Notes: generated by a model not told the origin, from the letters alone. A stretch of 64,000 nt of DNA from Duffyella gerundensis (GCF_001517405.1 NZ_LN907828.1:1-64000), one strand, 5' to 3'. Counted from the first letter of the stretch, positions 45,532-54,510 are shown. A program made the numbers and translations.

Positions 45532-46701
45532 ATGACTATCAATCTGTCTGACAGAGATGTCGTCACACCGCTGCGCCAGCAGCGGGCGACACGGATGATC
45601 TTTTTTGTTGCCGGGCTGGGAATGGCCTCCTGGGCGCCGCTGATTCCGTTTGTGAAAAACCGGGTCAATGCGGATGACGCCACGCTCGGCCTGTTGCTGT
45701 TTTGTATTGCCGCCGGGGCGATGCTGATGATGCCGTTTACCAGCAGGCTGATCGCGCGCTTTAGCTATCGGTTGATCATTCTCTGCTGCTGCATCGCGCT
45801 GGCGTTGATCCTGCCGCTGCTGTTGATCGGTACCTCGTTGGGCGCACTGGCGGTGCTGCTGCTCTGTTTCGGCGCGGCGAATGGCATTCTGGATGTCACC
45901 ATGAACGCACAGGCGATTGTGGTGGAGCAGGCGAGCGGGCAGGCCAACATGTCCGGTTTTCACGGCTTTTACAGCCTCGGCAGCATTGCCGGAGCGGGCG
46001 GCGTCAGCATGCTGTTAGGGGCCAGTCTGCCTCCCATAATGGCTGCTGCGCTTGTCGCGGCGGGCGTGTTGCTGCTGGCGCTGATGGCCTTTCCCCAGTT
46101 GCTGCGTCGGCGTCACGCCCATCGCGCACAACAGCAAGGCGTGCTGCAGGCGCTGTGTCAGCGCGTGGTGCTGATTGTCGCCGTTCTCTGCTTCTTTATC
46201 TTCCTGATTGAGGGCGCCATGCTCGACTGGTCGGCGATATTTATGGCCACGGAACGCGGCATGGCGCTGCATCACGCGGGTTTTGGTTTTGCGATCTATT
46301 CGATTGCCGTAGCGATCGGACGGCTCTATGGCGATCGCATCATCAACCGCATCGGCGGCACAAAGGTATTAACCGGCGGCGGCCTGCTTGCCGCGGGCGC
46401 GCTAAGCGTGCTGCTGGTGAGCACCAGCGTGCCGCTGGCGCTGGGAGCGATCTTTTTTATCGGCCTCGGGCTCGCCAATATCATCCCGCTGCTGTTCACC
46501 ACCGCGGGCAACCAGCCGGAACTCTCTGCGGATGTCGCCATTCCCGCCGTTACGCTGGTCGGCTACAGCGGCCTGCTGGCTGGCCCGGCGCTGATTGGCT
46601 TCTCTGCTCACTGGGTTGGCCTCTCCGCAACCTTTGTGGCCGGTGTTTTCATCCTGCTGGCCGTGGCGCTCAGTGCGCGTCAGGTCATGGCACGGCAATA
46701 A
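45532..46701 (+). CDS. MFS transporter, likely exporter of the cluster
   Basis: 389 residues from ATG 45532 (GTG 45514 in frame is the alternative), with twelve predicted membrane helices. It resembles the YbjJ-like MFS group: MIFFVAGLGMASWAPLIPFVK start, ANGILDVTMNAQ near residue 115, GFHGFYSLGSIAGAGG. Its place between the two duplicated proteins suggests export of the pathway product, by inference. Proton-driven, inner membrane. Confidence 0.82.
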   Translation: MTINLSDRDVVTPLRQQRATRMIFFVAGLGMASWAPLIPFVKNRVNADDATLGLLLFCIAAGAMLMMPFTSRLIARFSYRLIILCCCIALALILPLLLIGTSLGALAVLLLCFGAANGILDVTMNAQAIVVEQASGQANMSGFHGFYSLGSIAGAGGVSMLLGASLPPIMAAALVAAGVLLLALMAFPQLLRRRHAHRAQQQGVLQALCQRVVLIVAVLCFFIFLIEGAMLDWSAIFMATERGMALHHAGFGFAIYSIAVAIGRLYGDRIINRIGGTKVLTGGGLLAAGALSVLLVSTSVPLALGAIFFIGLGLANIIPLLFTTAGNQPELSADVAIPAVTLVGYSGLLAGPALIGFSAHWVGLSATFVAGVFILLAVALSARQVMARQ

Positions 46702-46754
46702 CCTTGCCGTGCGCCGATTTTCTTACTTCTCCGTTGATACGCTAAGGAACCACC

Positions 46755-47555
46755 ATGAAAGAGTATGATCAGCCGGTATTTAGCCTGCATTACGTTGGAC
46801 TGAACCTCAAAAAAGGCGTGACCGCCGAACATTTCGAGCAGTTTGTGCAAACGCGTGGCGTACAGATTCCCGCCTATCCGGGGTGGAAATGGAGCCTGTT
46901 AAAGGGGCTGCGCGGCGAGCGGGAAAACCAGTACATGATGTTGTATGAAGCGGAAAGCGCACAGCACTACGCCCGCTACGTCGATGCAAAAGGGGGAAAA
47001 ACCGCGCTCGCGCACGCTTTCTGGCAGGATAACCCCGATGGGCAGGCGTTGATCACAGAATGGAAAACCTGGGCCACCTTCGGTGAATTGCCGACTATCT
47101 TCTCTTATTATTCGCTGCTGGCGGAAAACCGCCGCAGTTCGCTGCCCGCCGGGCCTAATTATCAGGCACTGCCCGGCCAGCCAGCGATCCAGCGCGTCGT
47201 CGGCATTCATAATCTGGCGCTGCATCAGGATGTTGCCGCAGCCACCTTTGATCAGTTTATCGTTGATAACGTCCATCGTATCGACGATTACCCTGGCTGG
47301 AAATTTCACATGCTCAAGGGGGAAGGCGGTAACCGGCAGGATCAGTATGCTGTAATGCTGATCATAGAAAGTATGGCATCGCTGAATGCGTTTCATCCGG
47401 AGCTGGATGTCTCGACGCCGCGTGCGCTGGCTTTTGTCGCAGAGCATCAGGAGAGCGAGCGCATGTATGAAGAGTGGCGCGCTCTGGCGTCATTCTCCGG
47501 CGCGCCGCAGCTTTACACCGATTACATCACCATTGCGGGTAACGTGACAGCGTAA
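46755..47555 (+). CDS. Two-domain alpha/beta protein of unknown function, copy 2
   Basis: 266 residues, a full-length paralogue of the protein at 44646 with the same internal duplication. Repeat 1 has YPGWKWSLLKGLRGE and LPTIFSYY; repeat 2 has IDDYPGWKFHMLKG and APQLYTDY. The repeat-1 halves of the two proteins resemble each other more than they resemble repeat 2, so the internal duplication came first and the gene duplication later. Clear ribosome site (AAGGAACCACC). Confidence 0.75.
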   Translation: MKEYDQPVFSLHYVGLNLKKGVTAEHFEQFVQTRGVQIPAYPGWKWSLLKGLRGERENQYMMLYEAESAQHYARYVDAKGGKTALAHAFWQDNPDGQALITEWKTWATFGELPTIFSYYSLLAENRRSSLPAGPNYQALPGQPAIQRVVGIHNLALHQDVAAATFDQFIVDNVHRIDDYPGWKFHMLKGEGGNRQDQYAVMLIIESMASLNAFHPELDVSTPRALAFVAEHQESERMYEEWRALASFSGAPQLYTDYITIAGNVTA

Positions 47556-47612
47556 TCCGCCTCATCGGTGGCGTTTACCGTCACCGCTTTTTTACCGGCA
47601 TGCGGAGGCACA

Positions 47613-48245
47613 ATGTATCGGCTTTATGGCACAGAACGTTCGGGATCGGCGGCCATTGAGATGGCGCTGGCGCGTTGTCAGGCTGACTATCGTCTGGAGA
47701 ACGCGAGTTCGTGGCAGGAGGGCAGCGGCAGCGAAGCGCTCAAAGCATTGAATCCGCTGATGCAGATCCCCACGCTGCTGCTGGCGGACGGGGCGGTGCT
47801 GACCGAAAGCGCAGCGATACTGATTTATCTTGGGCTGGAATATCCGCTTTCCGGTCTGCTGTCGAACGATGCCGATCTGCGTGCGCAGCAGATCCGCGGG
47901 CTGATCTTTATCAGCAGCAACTGCTATGCCGCTATTGGCGTAATCGATTATCCCGAGCGCTGGCTGGCTGCTGCCCACGACACTGCGCTGAGCGCCCTGA
48001 AAACCGGCGCCACGCAGCGACTGCATCAGCAGTGGGAGACGTTCAGCGATATCTTCAGTGCGACCGCTGCCTGGCGCCCGGACGATCCCGGCGCGCTGGA
48101 AATGCTTGCCTGTGTGGTCACGCGCTGGAGCGCAACACGACGCGAACTGCAACAAACCAGGCCCGAATTTTATGCCGCACTAACGCGCATTGATCGCCAT
48201 CCAACTCTTACAGCCGTGCTGCAACGTCACTGGCCAGCGGCGTAA
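47613..48245 (+). CDS. Glutathione S-transferase-like protein
   Basis: 210 residues from ATG 47613 (GCGGAGGCACA). Thioredoxin-like N-terminal domain MYRLYGTERSGSAAIEMAL with NPLMQIPTLLL (cis-Pro) and LTESAAILIYL (Glu-Ser glutathione contact), then an all-helical C-terminal domain. It may detoxify or conjugate an intermediate of the cluster, or the product. Last gene of the plus-strand run. Confidence 0.83.
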   Translation: MYRLYGTERSGSAAIEMALARCQADYRLENASSWQEGSGSEALKALNPLMQIPTLLLADGAVLTESAAILIYLGLEYPLSGLLSNDADLRAQQIRGLIFISSNCYAAIGVIDYPERWLAAAHDTALSALKTGATQRLHQQWETFSDIFSATAAWRPDDPGALEMLACVVTRWSATRRELQQTRPEFYAALTRIDRHPTLTAVLQRHWPAA

Positions 48246-48275
48246 TCGCTGCGGATTAACGCCCGCCGGCTTAAC

Positions 48276-49562
48276 TCAGACATCCAGCCGATGGATCACA
48301 CTCACAAACTGGTTCACGCCGCTGTTAATTTCCCGCAGGCTGCGCGACAGATCGCTGATTTTTTCCTGCTCAGAAACCACAAACTGCTTTATCTCATCCA
48401 TTTGCTGATGCATCTGCTTGATCAGGCTGGTATTGATCTCCACGACCGAGGTGATTTTGTGCGTCGCGCTCGCCGTGGAAGCGGCCAGACGGCGCACTTC
48501 GGCGGCCACCACGCTGAAGCCGCGTCCCGCCTCACCGGCGCGGGCCGATTCAATCGCGGCATTCAGCGCCAGAATATTGGTTTGTGCGGCGATGACGTTT
48601 ATTGCTTCAACCACCTCATTGATGCTTTTGGCCGACGCGTTCAGCTGCTCGCCAATCTCCGTGGCTGCACTGACCTTTAACGCCACCTGACCCGAATTGC
48701 GCACGGTTTCATCCAGCACTTCGTTGGCGTTATGGGTGATTTGCGACGTCTCTTCGGAAGTGGTCACGGCAATGTCCGCCACCCGCTTGGCGGCTTCCAC
48801 GCGTGCGGTGATATCCGAGGCGATTTTGATCACTTTGCTGACGTTGCCGTCGGCGTCATAAATGGGGTTGTAGCTGGCTTCAAGCCAGATGCGTTCGCCG
48901 CTGGCTGTTTTACGTTCAAAGCGACCGACAAAATGCTGGCCGCGGGTGATCTTTTGCCAGAAGTCAGGGTTCTCGCGATAGAAATTGTCATAGCAAAACA
49001 GGCGATGGTGCTTGCCGACGATGTCAGGCAGCGCATATTGCATGTGCTTCAGGAAGTTCTCGTTGGCGGTAATGATCTCGCCAGTGTTGGTAAATTCAAT
49101 CACCGCCATGGAGCGATCAAGGGCGGTGATCACCGCTTCTTTGTGCTTCAGCACGTGATGGCGTTCGGTGATGTCCGTTGCCAGCTTAATCACCTTATAG
49201 ACCTGGCCTTTTTCATCGCTGACCGGGAAATAGGTGGCGCTGAGATAAAAGCGCTGATGCTGCTTACTGAAGCGCTCAAAAATGCCGGTGATCGATTCGC
49301 CGGTGGCCAGCGTGTGCCAGAAATTACTGTAAACCGTCGAGCGGGCGTAATCAGGGCTGCAAAAAAGACGGTGATGCTTGCCCTGAATGTCGCTGAGTGA
49401 ATAGCCGACCAGATCCAGAAACTGTTGATTGGCACTGATAATTTCGCCATCAGGCAAAAACTCAATCCAGGCAACGTGCTGTTTGATGGCATTGATATCG
49501 TTAACCATGCTGCTGTTTTTGGAAGAGGGCAGAGAAAAGCTCGATTTTTTCACACCAAACAT
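48276..49562 (-). CDS. Soluble PAS-PAS chemotaxis-type transducer, BdlA-like
   Basis: 428 residues, no membrane helices. Two PAS domains (about 25-140 and 147-262; each has [11 protein letters not shown] or [11 protein letters not shown] and GKHHRLFC) precede a short methyl-accepting signalling domain with the hairpin tip [33 protein letters not shown] near residue 350. The layout matches BdlA of Pseudomonas, which links redox or c-di-GMP state to biofilm dispersal; the [11 protein letters not shown] pattern is that of Aer/BdlA-type sensors. Convergent with the GST gene. Confidence 0.88.
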   Translation of the reverse strand: MFGVKKSSFSLPSSKNSSMVNDINAIKQHVAWIEFLPDGEIISANQQFLDLVGYSLSDIQGKHHRLFCSPDYARSTVYSNFWHTLATGESITGIFERFSKQHQRFYLSATYFPVSDEKGQVYKVIKLATDITERHHVLKHKEAVITALDRSMAVIEFTNTGEIITANENFLKHMQYALPDIVGKHHRLFCYDNFYRENPDFWQKITRGQHFVGRFERKTASGERIWLEASYNPIYDADGNVSKVIKIASDITARVEAAKRVADIAVTTSEETSQITHNANEVLDETVRNSGQVALKVSAATEIGEQLNASAKSINEVVEAINVIAAQTNILALNAAIESARAGEAGRGFSVVAAEVRRLAASTASATHKITSVVEINTSLIKQMHQQMDEIKQFVVSEQEKISDLSRSLREINSGVNQFVSVIHRLDV

Positions 49563-50007
49563 AGAGGACCTCGAAAAATTGCTGATGATTCAATGAGTCA
49601 TTCGCATGAAAATATTTTCTGGTTACGAACGCTCACCCATCAACACCGTGCGGCACCTCCGGAAACGCGGTGAAAAACGCGCGTTCCCCGTGATAAAACC
49701 GGCGCTTTCTACTGAGCAGGACACCAAAAAACAACAAAGAATTAACCATAACGACTAAACAAGGTATCGGCAGCCCTCGCAGATATTTGAGAGTCGCGCA
49801 GCTAAATATCAGCAAAGCTTTACATTGGTCACGTTTAAGGCGGTCAGCGTGCCGGGCCACGCCATAATGTTACCTGGTTTTACAGCCGGGCAGCGTTAAC
49901 CGAAGCGCAAGCTACACTGTGGGGTCACGCATTTCTGCGTCACTGCCTGACCAGGCCGTTCAGGCAGAAAATGAGAACCACGACAGATTATTTGCCACGG
50001 GAAAATT
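49563..50007. other. Intergenic region with a leader hairpin before uvrA2
   Basis: 445 bases carrying two divergent promoters. CTGCCTGA (49943-49950) and TCAGGCAG (49960-49967) form a perfect eight-base stem about 40 bases upstream of the uvrA2-type start. I see no LexA box (CTGT-N8-ACAG) here. Confidence 0.45.
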
Positions 50008-52539
50008 ATGACAACGCGCAGCAGTAAAAAAGGTCATGCTGACCATCAACACAGCCATGATGGCAACGTCACGATAACCGGCGCCAGAACGCATAATCTG
50101 CAAGAGGTTTCACTGTCATTTCCGCGTGATGCCATGGTGGTCTTTACCGGCGTGTCAGGCTCGGGTAAATCCTCGCTGGCGTTTGACACCATTTATGCCG
50201 AAGCGCAGCAGCGCTATCTCGAATCGGTGGCGCCGCACGCTCGCCGTTTAATCGAACAGATCGCGGCACCCGATGCCGATGATATTCAGGGACTGCCACC
50301 GGCGGTGGCGCTCAAGCAGAGCCGGGGCGGCACACAGGAGCGTTCAACCGTTGGCAGCATGACGCGCATTGCGGTTAACCTGCGTCTGCTTTACTCCCGC
50401 GCGGGTAAACGCCCTGCGGATGTGCCTTTTATGACCGCCGAGGCGTTTTCGCCGAATAATCCGCAGGGCGCCTGCCCGGTTTGTCACGGCATCGGCGTAG
50501 TGCCGGAACTCAACCGCGCCGCGCTGGTGCCCGATCGCACGCTGAGCATTCGTGAAGGCGCCATCGCCGCCTGGCCCGTTGGCTGGCATGGCAAAAACCT
50601 GCGCACCATTCTTGAAATGCTCGATTACGACGTCGATGCGCCGTGGGATACCCTGCCCGAAAAGCAGCAGCAGTGGATCCTGTTTACCGACGAGCAGCCT
50701 TCAACCGGCGTTTACCCCGGCCTGAATGCCGCGCAGCGTCAGAAAGCGATCGCCGCAGGCGTCGAGCCCGATTACCGCGGCACCTACACCAGCCCGGCGA
50801 AATACGTGCTGCAAAATGTCTCGGGCGGCAAGGACTCGGTTAAAAAGCGGCTGTCCCGCTTTGTCACTATTGCGCCGTGCTCCGCCTGCCACGGCAAACG
50901 GCTCAATCCCGATGCGCTGACGGTGACTTTCGCGGGTCATGATATTGCCGCGCTGGGTGAAATGACCATTCGGCAGCTGAAATCAGTGCTGCTGCCGTAC
51001 GCGGAGAAAACGTCCGCCGATCTGCCTGATGAAGCCGCGCTGCGCGAGGCGGTGATTCGGCTGACCCGCGATATTGTTGGCCGACTTGACCAGCTTGAAG
51101 CGTTAGGGCTTGGCCACCTGTCGCTGGGTCGCCGCACGACGATGCTGTCGTCGGGCGAGCTGCAGCGCATCAGGCTGGCAACCCAGATGATCTCAAAACT
51201 GTTCGGCGTGCTCTACGTGCTGGATGAGCCTTCTGCGGGCCTGCATCCAGGAGATGTTGCCGCGCTGATGCCGCCGCTGCGATCGCTGCTCGCTGCTGGC
51301 AACTCGCTGTTGATCGTCGAACACAATCTCGACGTCATCGCCGAAGCGGATTGGGTGGTGGAAGTCGGCCCCGGTCCGGGCCGCCAGGGCGGCAACGTGG
51401 TCTACAACGGTGAGCCTGCGGGCCTGAAACACATCGCCACGTCAGCCACCGCGCGCTATCTGTTTAACGAGCAGCGCCCGCCGCTGCGCGAGCACAGAGC
51501 ACCGAACGCCTGGCTGAGTCTGAAAAACGTCGCCTGTAATAACCTCAACGCGCTGGACGTCGACTTCCCGCTGGCCAGCATGACCGTGATCACCGGCGTT
51601 TCAGGCTCAGGTAAGTCAACGCTGCTGACCCGGGTGATCCCTGGCCTGCTGTCGCAGATCGATAACAGCGACGTTGATGAAGAGCAGGATGATGAGGCGC
51701 TGAAGCAGAGTGTACGCGGCGAGGTGGCCGCTGGCGGTGAGGCACTGAAACGTCTGGTGAGAATCGACCAGCGACCGATAGGCCGCACGCCGCGTTCCAA
51801 TCTGGCTACTTACACCGGGTTTTTCGATACCGTCAGAAAGCTATTTGCTGACACGCCGGAAGCGAAAAAGCGGGGATTTGATGCCGGACGCTTCTCGTTT
51901 AATCTGCCCGAAGGCCGCTGTCCGGTGTGCGAAGGGCAGGGCATCATCAGCATTGAATTGCTGTTTATGCCAGAGGCCAGCGCGCCCTGTACCGCCTGCG
52001 GCGGCAAGCGCTACAACGACGAGACGCTGGCGGTGAAATGGCAACATCTCAGCATCGCCGACATTCTCGCGTTGACGGTCGATGATGCCGTGGCGGTGTT
52101 TCATCACAACGAACCGATTCAGCGTTCACTGAGCGCGCTGACCGCGCTGGGCCTTGGCTATTTAACCCTGGGCCAACCGGCAACCGAACTGTCGGGCGGG
52201 GAGTGTCAGCGCATCAAGCTGGCGCGTGAGCTGCAACGCGTGCAGCGCGGCAACGGTCTTTATCTGCTGGATGAACCCTCTTCGGGGCTGCATCCGGCGG
52301 ATATGGATAAGCTGGTGTTGGTGCTGGATCAGCTGATACAGCGCGGCAATACGGTGATCATGGCCGAGCATGACATGCGCATTGCGGCTGAAGCGGACTG
52401 GGTCATCGATCTTGGGCCAGGCTCGGGCGATAACGGCGGCCAGGTGGTTGCAGCCGGTTCACCGGCGCAGGTCAGCGCGTCAGCCAATAGCCGTACCGCG
52501 CCCTATCTGAAAAAGCGGCTTCACGCCCGCGAGGCATAA
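50008..52539 (+). CDS. Class II UvrA-like ABC-type excinuclease subunit
   Basis: 843 residues against about 940 for housekeeping UvrA. Two ABC ATPase modules: Walker A GVSGSGKSSLA near residue 51 and GVSGSGKSTLL near 530; signature SSGELQRIRL and LSGGECQRIKL; Walker B LYVLDEPSAGLHP and LYLLDEPSSGLHP. Zinc motifs CPVCHG, CSACHG, CPVCEG and CTACGG are kept. The missing length corresponds to the UvrB-binding region, marking UvrA2/DrrC type. Such proteins protect against DNA-binding drugs. It lies 2.5 kb downstream of the biosynthetic cluster. Confidence 0.88.
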   Translation: MTTRSSKKGHADHQHSHDGNVTITGARTHNLQEVSLSFPRDAMVVFTGVSGSGKSSLAFDTIYAEAQQRYLESVAPHARRLIEQIAAPDADDIQGLPPAVALKQSRGGTQERSTVGSMTRIAVNLRLLYSRAGKRPADVPFMTAEAFSPNNPQGACPVCHGIGVVPELNRAALVPDRTLSIREGAIAAWPVGWHGKNLRTILEMLDYDVDAPWDTLPEKQQQWILFTDEQPSTGVYPGLNAAQRQKAIAAGVEPDYRGTYTSPAKYVLQNVSGGKDSVKKRLSRFVTIAPCSACHGKRLNPDALTVTFAGHDIAALGEMTIRQLKSVLLPYAEKTSADLPDEAALREAVIRLTRDIVGRLDQLEALGLGHLSLGRRTTMLSSGELQRIRLATQMISKLFGVLYVLDEPSAGLHPGDVAALMPPLRSLLAAGNSLLIVEHNLDVIAEADWVVEVGPGPGRQGGNVVYNGEPAGLKHIATSATARYLFNEQRPPLREHRAPNAWLSLKNVACNNLNALDVDFPLASMTVITGVSGSGKSTLLTRVIPGLLSQIDNSDVDEEQDDEALKQSVRGEVAAGGEALKRLVRIDQRPIGRTPRSNLATYTGFFDTVRKLFADTPEAKKRGFDAGRFSFNLPEGRCPVCEGQGIISIELLFMPEASAPCTACGGKRYNDETLAVKWQHLSIADILALTVDDAVAVFHHNEPIQRSLSALTALGLGYLTLGQPATELSGGECQRIKLARELQRVQRGNGLYLLDEPSSGLHPADMDKLVLVLDQLIQRGNTVIMAEHDMRIAAEADWVIDLGPGSGDNGGQVVAAGSPAQVSASANSRTAPYLKKRLHAREA

Positions 52540-52546
52540 CACATAA

Positions 52547-52574
52547 CCCGCCCTGGCATGGGTGCCGGGGCGGG
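52547..52574. terminator. Hairpin between convergent uvrA2 and barrel genes
   Basis: CCCGCCC-TGGCA ... TGCCg-GGGCGGG stem in the 61-base gap; GC-rich, no long T run. Confidence 0.55.
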
Positions 52575-52600
52575 CTGCCTGTTGTGCCGCATTAACTGCC

Positions 52601-53284
52601 TCAGAACAGATAACGTGCTCCAAGGGTGATTTCGCTGGAGGCCAGGCGAGCTTTCATCTGCTCATCCTTCAGGCCGCGCACGTTGCCGAAGGTGTTGAAA
52701 CCGCTTTCGACTTTACCCATATCGAGATAGCGGTAGCCGAGATCCAGGCTCAGACGCGGCACCGGCGAGTAGCTGACGCCTGCGCCCAGCGACCACGCCA
52801 GATTGTTCTGGCTGCTGGCGGCATACTGACGTGACGTGTTGCCCTGCCAGCCGCCTGCGTTAACCTTCGCCACGCCCAGCCCGGCGGTGCCAAACAGTGA
52901 AACGCCATAGCCAATATCATAGTCACGGTAAACGTTGAGCATCAGCCGTTCGGTTTTCAGCTTCAGGTGGTTATCGCTGGTTGCAAACGCGGTGGAGCCG
53001 CTGGTAAATTCCGCTTTCTGACGAAAAGTATACTCACCCTCGGTGCGCCAGCCGTTGCCGTACTGATAACCCATCGCCACCGCAGCGCCGTTCTGGCGAT
53101 CCTTTTCTTTGCGCTCGACAAACTGCCCAACGCTCGGACGGCTACTGCTGTCCTGATTGCTGGCGCGCTGCTCGCTGTTGAGGAACTTCGCCGAGCCGTA
53201 ATAGCCTTCATCGCTGTTTGCCGCCAGCGCTTGTCCCGCACTTAACATCAGTGGGAACATCATCAAACCCATTTTACTTTTCAT
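52601..53284 (-). CDS. Outer-membrane beta-barrel protein
   Basis: 227 residues. Signal peptide 1-21 (SAGQALA), then alternating amphipathic strands (GYYGSAKFL, AAVAMGYQYGNGWRTEGEYTF, SLFGTAGLGVAKV, AWSLGAGVSYSPVPRLSLDLGYRYL) and a C-terminal Phe in LGARYLF, the signal for outer-membrane insertion. Probably an eight-stranded barrel of the OmpA/OmpW-like or opacity type. It starts 20 bases after the haem-binding protein gene, so the two are likely co-transcribed. Confidence 0.85.
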   Translation of the reverse strand: MKSKMGLMMFPLMLSAGQALAANSDEGYYGSAKFLNSEQRASNQDSSSRPSVGQFVERKEKDRQNGAAVAMGYQYGNGWRTEGEYTFRQKAEFTSGSTAFATSDNHLKLKTERLMLNVYRDYDIGYGVSLFGTAGLGVAKVNAGGWQGNTSRQYAASSQNNLAWSLGAGVSYSPVPRLSLDLGYRYLDMGKVESGFNTFGNVRGLKDEQMKARLASSEITLGARYLF

Positions 53285-53304
53285 GGTTATCCATCCTTAG
53301 TGTG

Positions 53305-53802
53305 TTATGCAGCCGTAAATTCTTTTTGCATGCTTTTCAACGCGTCCAGCGCGCAGGCCTGATCGAGATGGCCGCCCGGTGCGCCACCGACGCCGACTGC
53401 CCCAATGACCTGCTCACCTGATTTAATCGGTACGCCACCGGCCAGCAGCAGAAAGCCCGGAATATCGCGCAGGTTGGCGGCACCGGCATTTGACTGGGCG
53501 CTTTTCATCACGTTATCGGTGGCGTTTTTGGTGCTGAGCGCGGTAAAGGCCTTCATGCGGCTCGCTTCGAGCGTGTGCGGCCCGGCGTTGTCCATGCGCT
53601 TGATCACCAGCGGCGTTCCGGCACGGTCAACCACGGTGACCGCTACGCTGTAATTGTCTTTGGCGCAGACCTTCAAAACCTGCTGCGCCAGTTTATCGGC
53701 GAGGTCAAGGGAGAGGTTTTTCTGACTGAGAACGCCGGTTGCTGCGCTGGCGGCGGACACCATGCCGCTCATCAGCAGTGCACCTAACAGAAGTGATTTC
53801 AT
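53305..53802 (-). CDS. Exported HbpS/GlcG-family haem-binding-type protein
   Basis: 165 residues. Signal peptide 1-20 (SAASAA), then the GlcG/HbpS domain: VAVTVVDRAGTPLVIKRMDNAG, TLEASRMKAFTAL, LLAGGVPIKSGEQVIGAVGVGGAPGGHLDQ. HbpS of Streptomyces is an extracellular haem-binding partner of a sensor kinase. Here a two-component system lies directly upstream on the same strand. The ribosome site (GGAG) lies inside the hairpin at 53804-53836. Confidence 0.84.
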   Translation of the reverse strand: MKSLLLGALLMSGMVSAASAATGVLSQKNLSLDLADKLAQQVLKVCAKDNYSVAVTVVDRAGTPLVIKRMDNAGPHTLEASRMKAFTALSTKNATDNVMKSAQSNAGAANLRDIPGFLLLAGGVPIKSGEQVIGAVGVGGAPGGHLDQACALDALKSMQKEFTAA

Positions 53803-53803
53803 G

Positions 53804-53836
53804 GTATTGCTCCGTGTGTTTATGATGGAGCAATAC
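53804..53836 (-). promoter_or_regulatory. Perfect inverted repeat covering the ribosome site of the HbpS-like gene
   Basis: Ten-base perfect arms, GTATTGCTCC and GGAGCAATAC, with a 13-base loop. On the gene's strand the second arm contains the GGAG ribosome site and ends one base before the ATG. Folded RNA would hide the site; alternatively this is a dimeric DNA operator. Both are inference. Confidence 0.65.
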
Positions 53837-53869
53837 TATGCAAGGCCGGACGGCGGCGAAATTAGCGCG

Positions 53870-53891
53870 AACACCTAACTTTCCAGGTGTT
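53870..53891 (-). terminator. Hairpin after the response regulator gene
   Basis: AACACCT-N8-AGGTGTT lies directly after the stop at 53893 in the direction of transcription. The T run is on the other side, so it is a weak terminator for this strand. Confidence 0.4.
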
Positions 53892-53892
53892 T

Positions 53893-54510
53893 TTACTTAG
53901 CTTCCTGGGTGAGTTCGCCATAAATCTTCAGCAATTTTGCCAGCGAATTGACCTCCAGCTTGCTGAATATATTGGCGCGATGTACTTCTACCGTGCGCGG
54001 CGACAGCGAGCGGCGCTGAGCGATCTCTTTACTGGAGTAACCCTGCACTATTTCGCCCAGCATCTCCTTTTCGCGCGCGGTCAGGGTGGCCAGCTTTTGC
54101 TGCAAAGGTTGCAGCCGTTGCTGCGCGTCAAAGGCGATTTGCTGCCGGGCCATAGCGTCGCCGACCACCTCAAACAGCAGGTCGGCATCTACCGGTTTGG
54201 TCAGAAACTCATGTGCGCCGTTTTTAAAGGCACGACGGCATAAATCGATATTGCCGTGCCCGGTCATCACGATCACCGGAATCGCTAGCCCCTGTTGCGT
54301 CCACTCTTCCAGCAGCGTCAGCCCGGATTTTCCCGGCATGCGGATATCCAGCAGCAGGCAGCCTGCCAGGTCGGCAAGATCGCCAGCCTGCTGTTGAAAC
54401 GCCTCGGCGCTGTCGAAAGCCTGCGTCTGCCAGCCAACGGTCGAGAGCAACAGGCTCAGGGAATCACGCATCGCCGCGTCATCATCGATAATCCAGATAT
54501 GCTGATTCAT
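53893..54510 (-). CDS. FixJ/NarL-type response regulator
   Basis: 205 residues. Receiver domain (1-120) with acidic pocket DDD at 9-11, phospho-acceptor Asp55 in LLLDIRMPG, Thr in VMTGHG and Lys in LTKPVDA. LuxR-type HTH at about 140-200 (LTAREKEMLGEIVQGYSSKEIAQRRSLSPRTVEVHRANIFSKL). It overlaps the kinase gene by four bases. It probably controls the HbpS-like/barrel genes just downstream. Confidence 0.9.
   Translation of the reverse strand: MNQHIWIIDDDAAMRDSLSLLLSTVGWQTQAFDSAEAFQQQAGDLADLAGCLLLDIRMPGKSGLTLLEEWTQQGLAIPVIVMTGHGNIDLCRRAFKNGAHEFLTKPVDADLLFEVVGDAMARQQIAFDAQQRLQPLQQKLATLTAREKEMLGEIVQGYSSKEIAQRRSLSPRTVEVHRANIFSKLEVNSLAKLLKIYGELTQEAK

Noticed and set aside
45154-45963. 269-codon minus-strand frame across the copy-1 duplicated protein and MFS genes
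   Set aside because: Gln/Arg-rich antisense shadow of GC-rich coding DNA; no motifs.
48732-49400. 222-codon plus-strand frame opposite the PAS-PAS transducer gene
   Set aside because: It is the reverse shadow of a gene with clear PAS and signalling motifs and has no ribosome site or family features.
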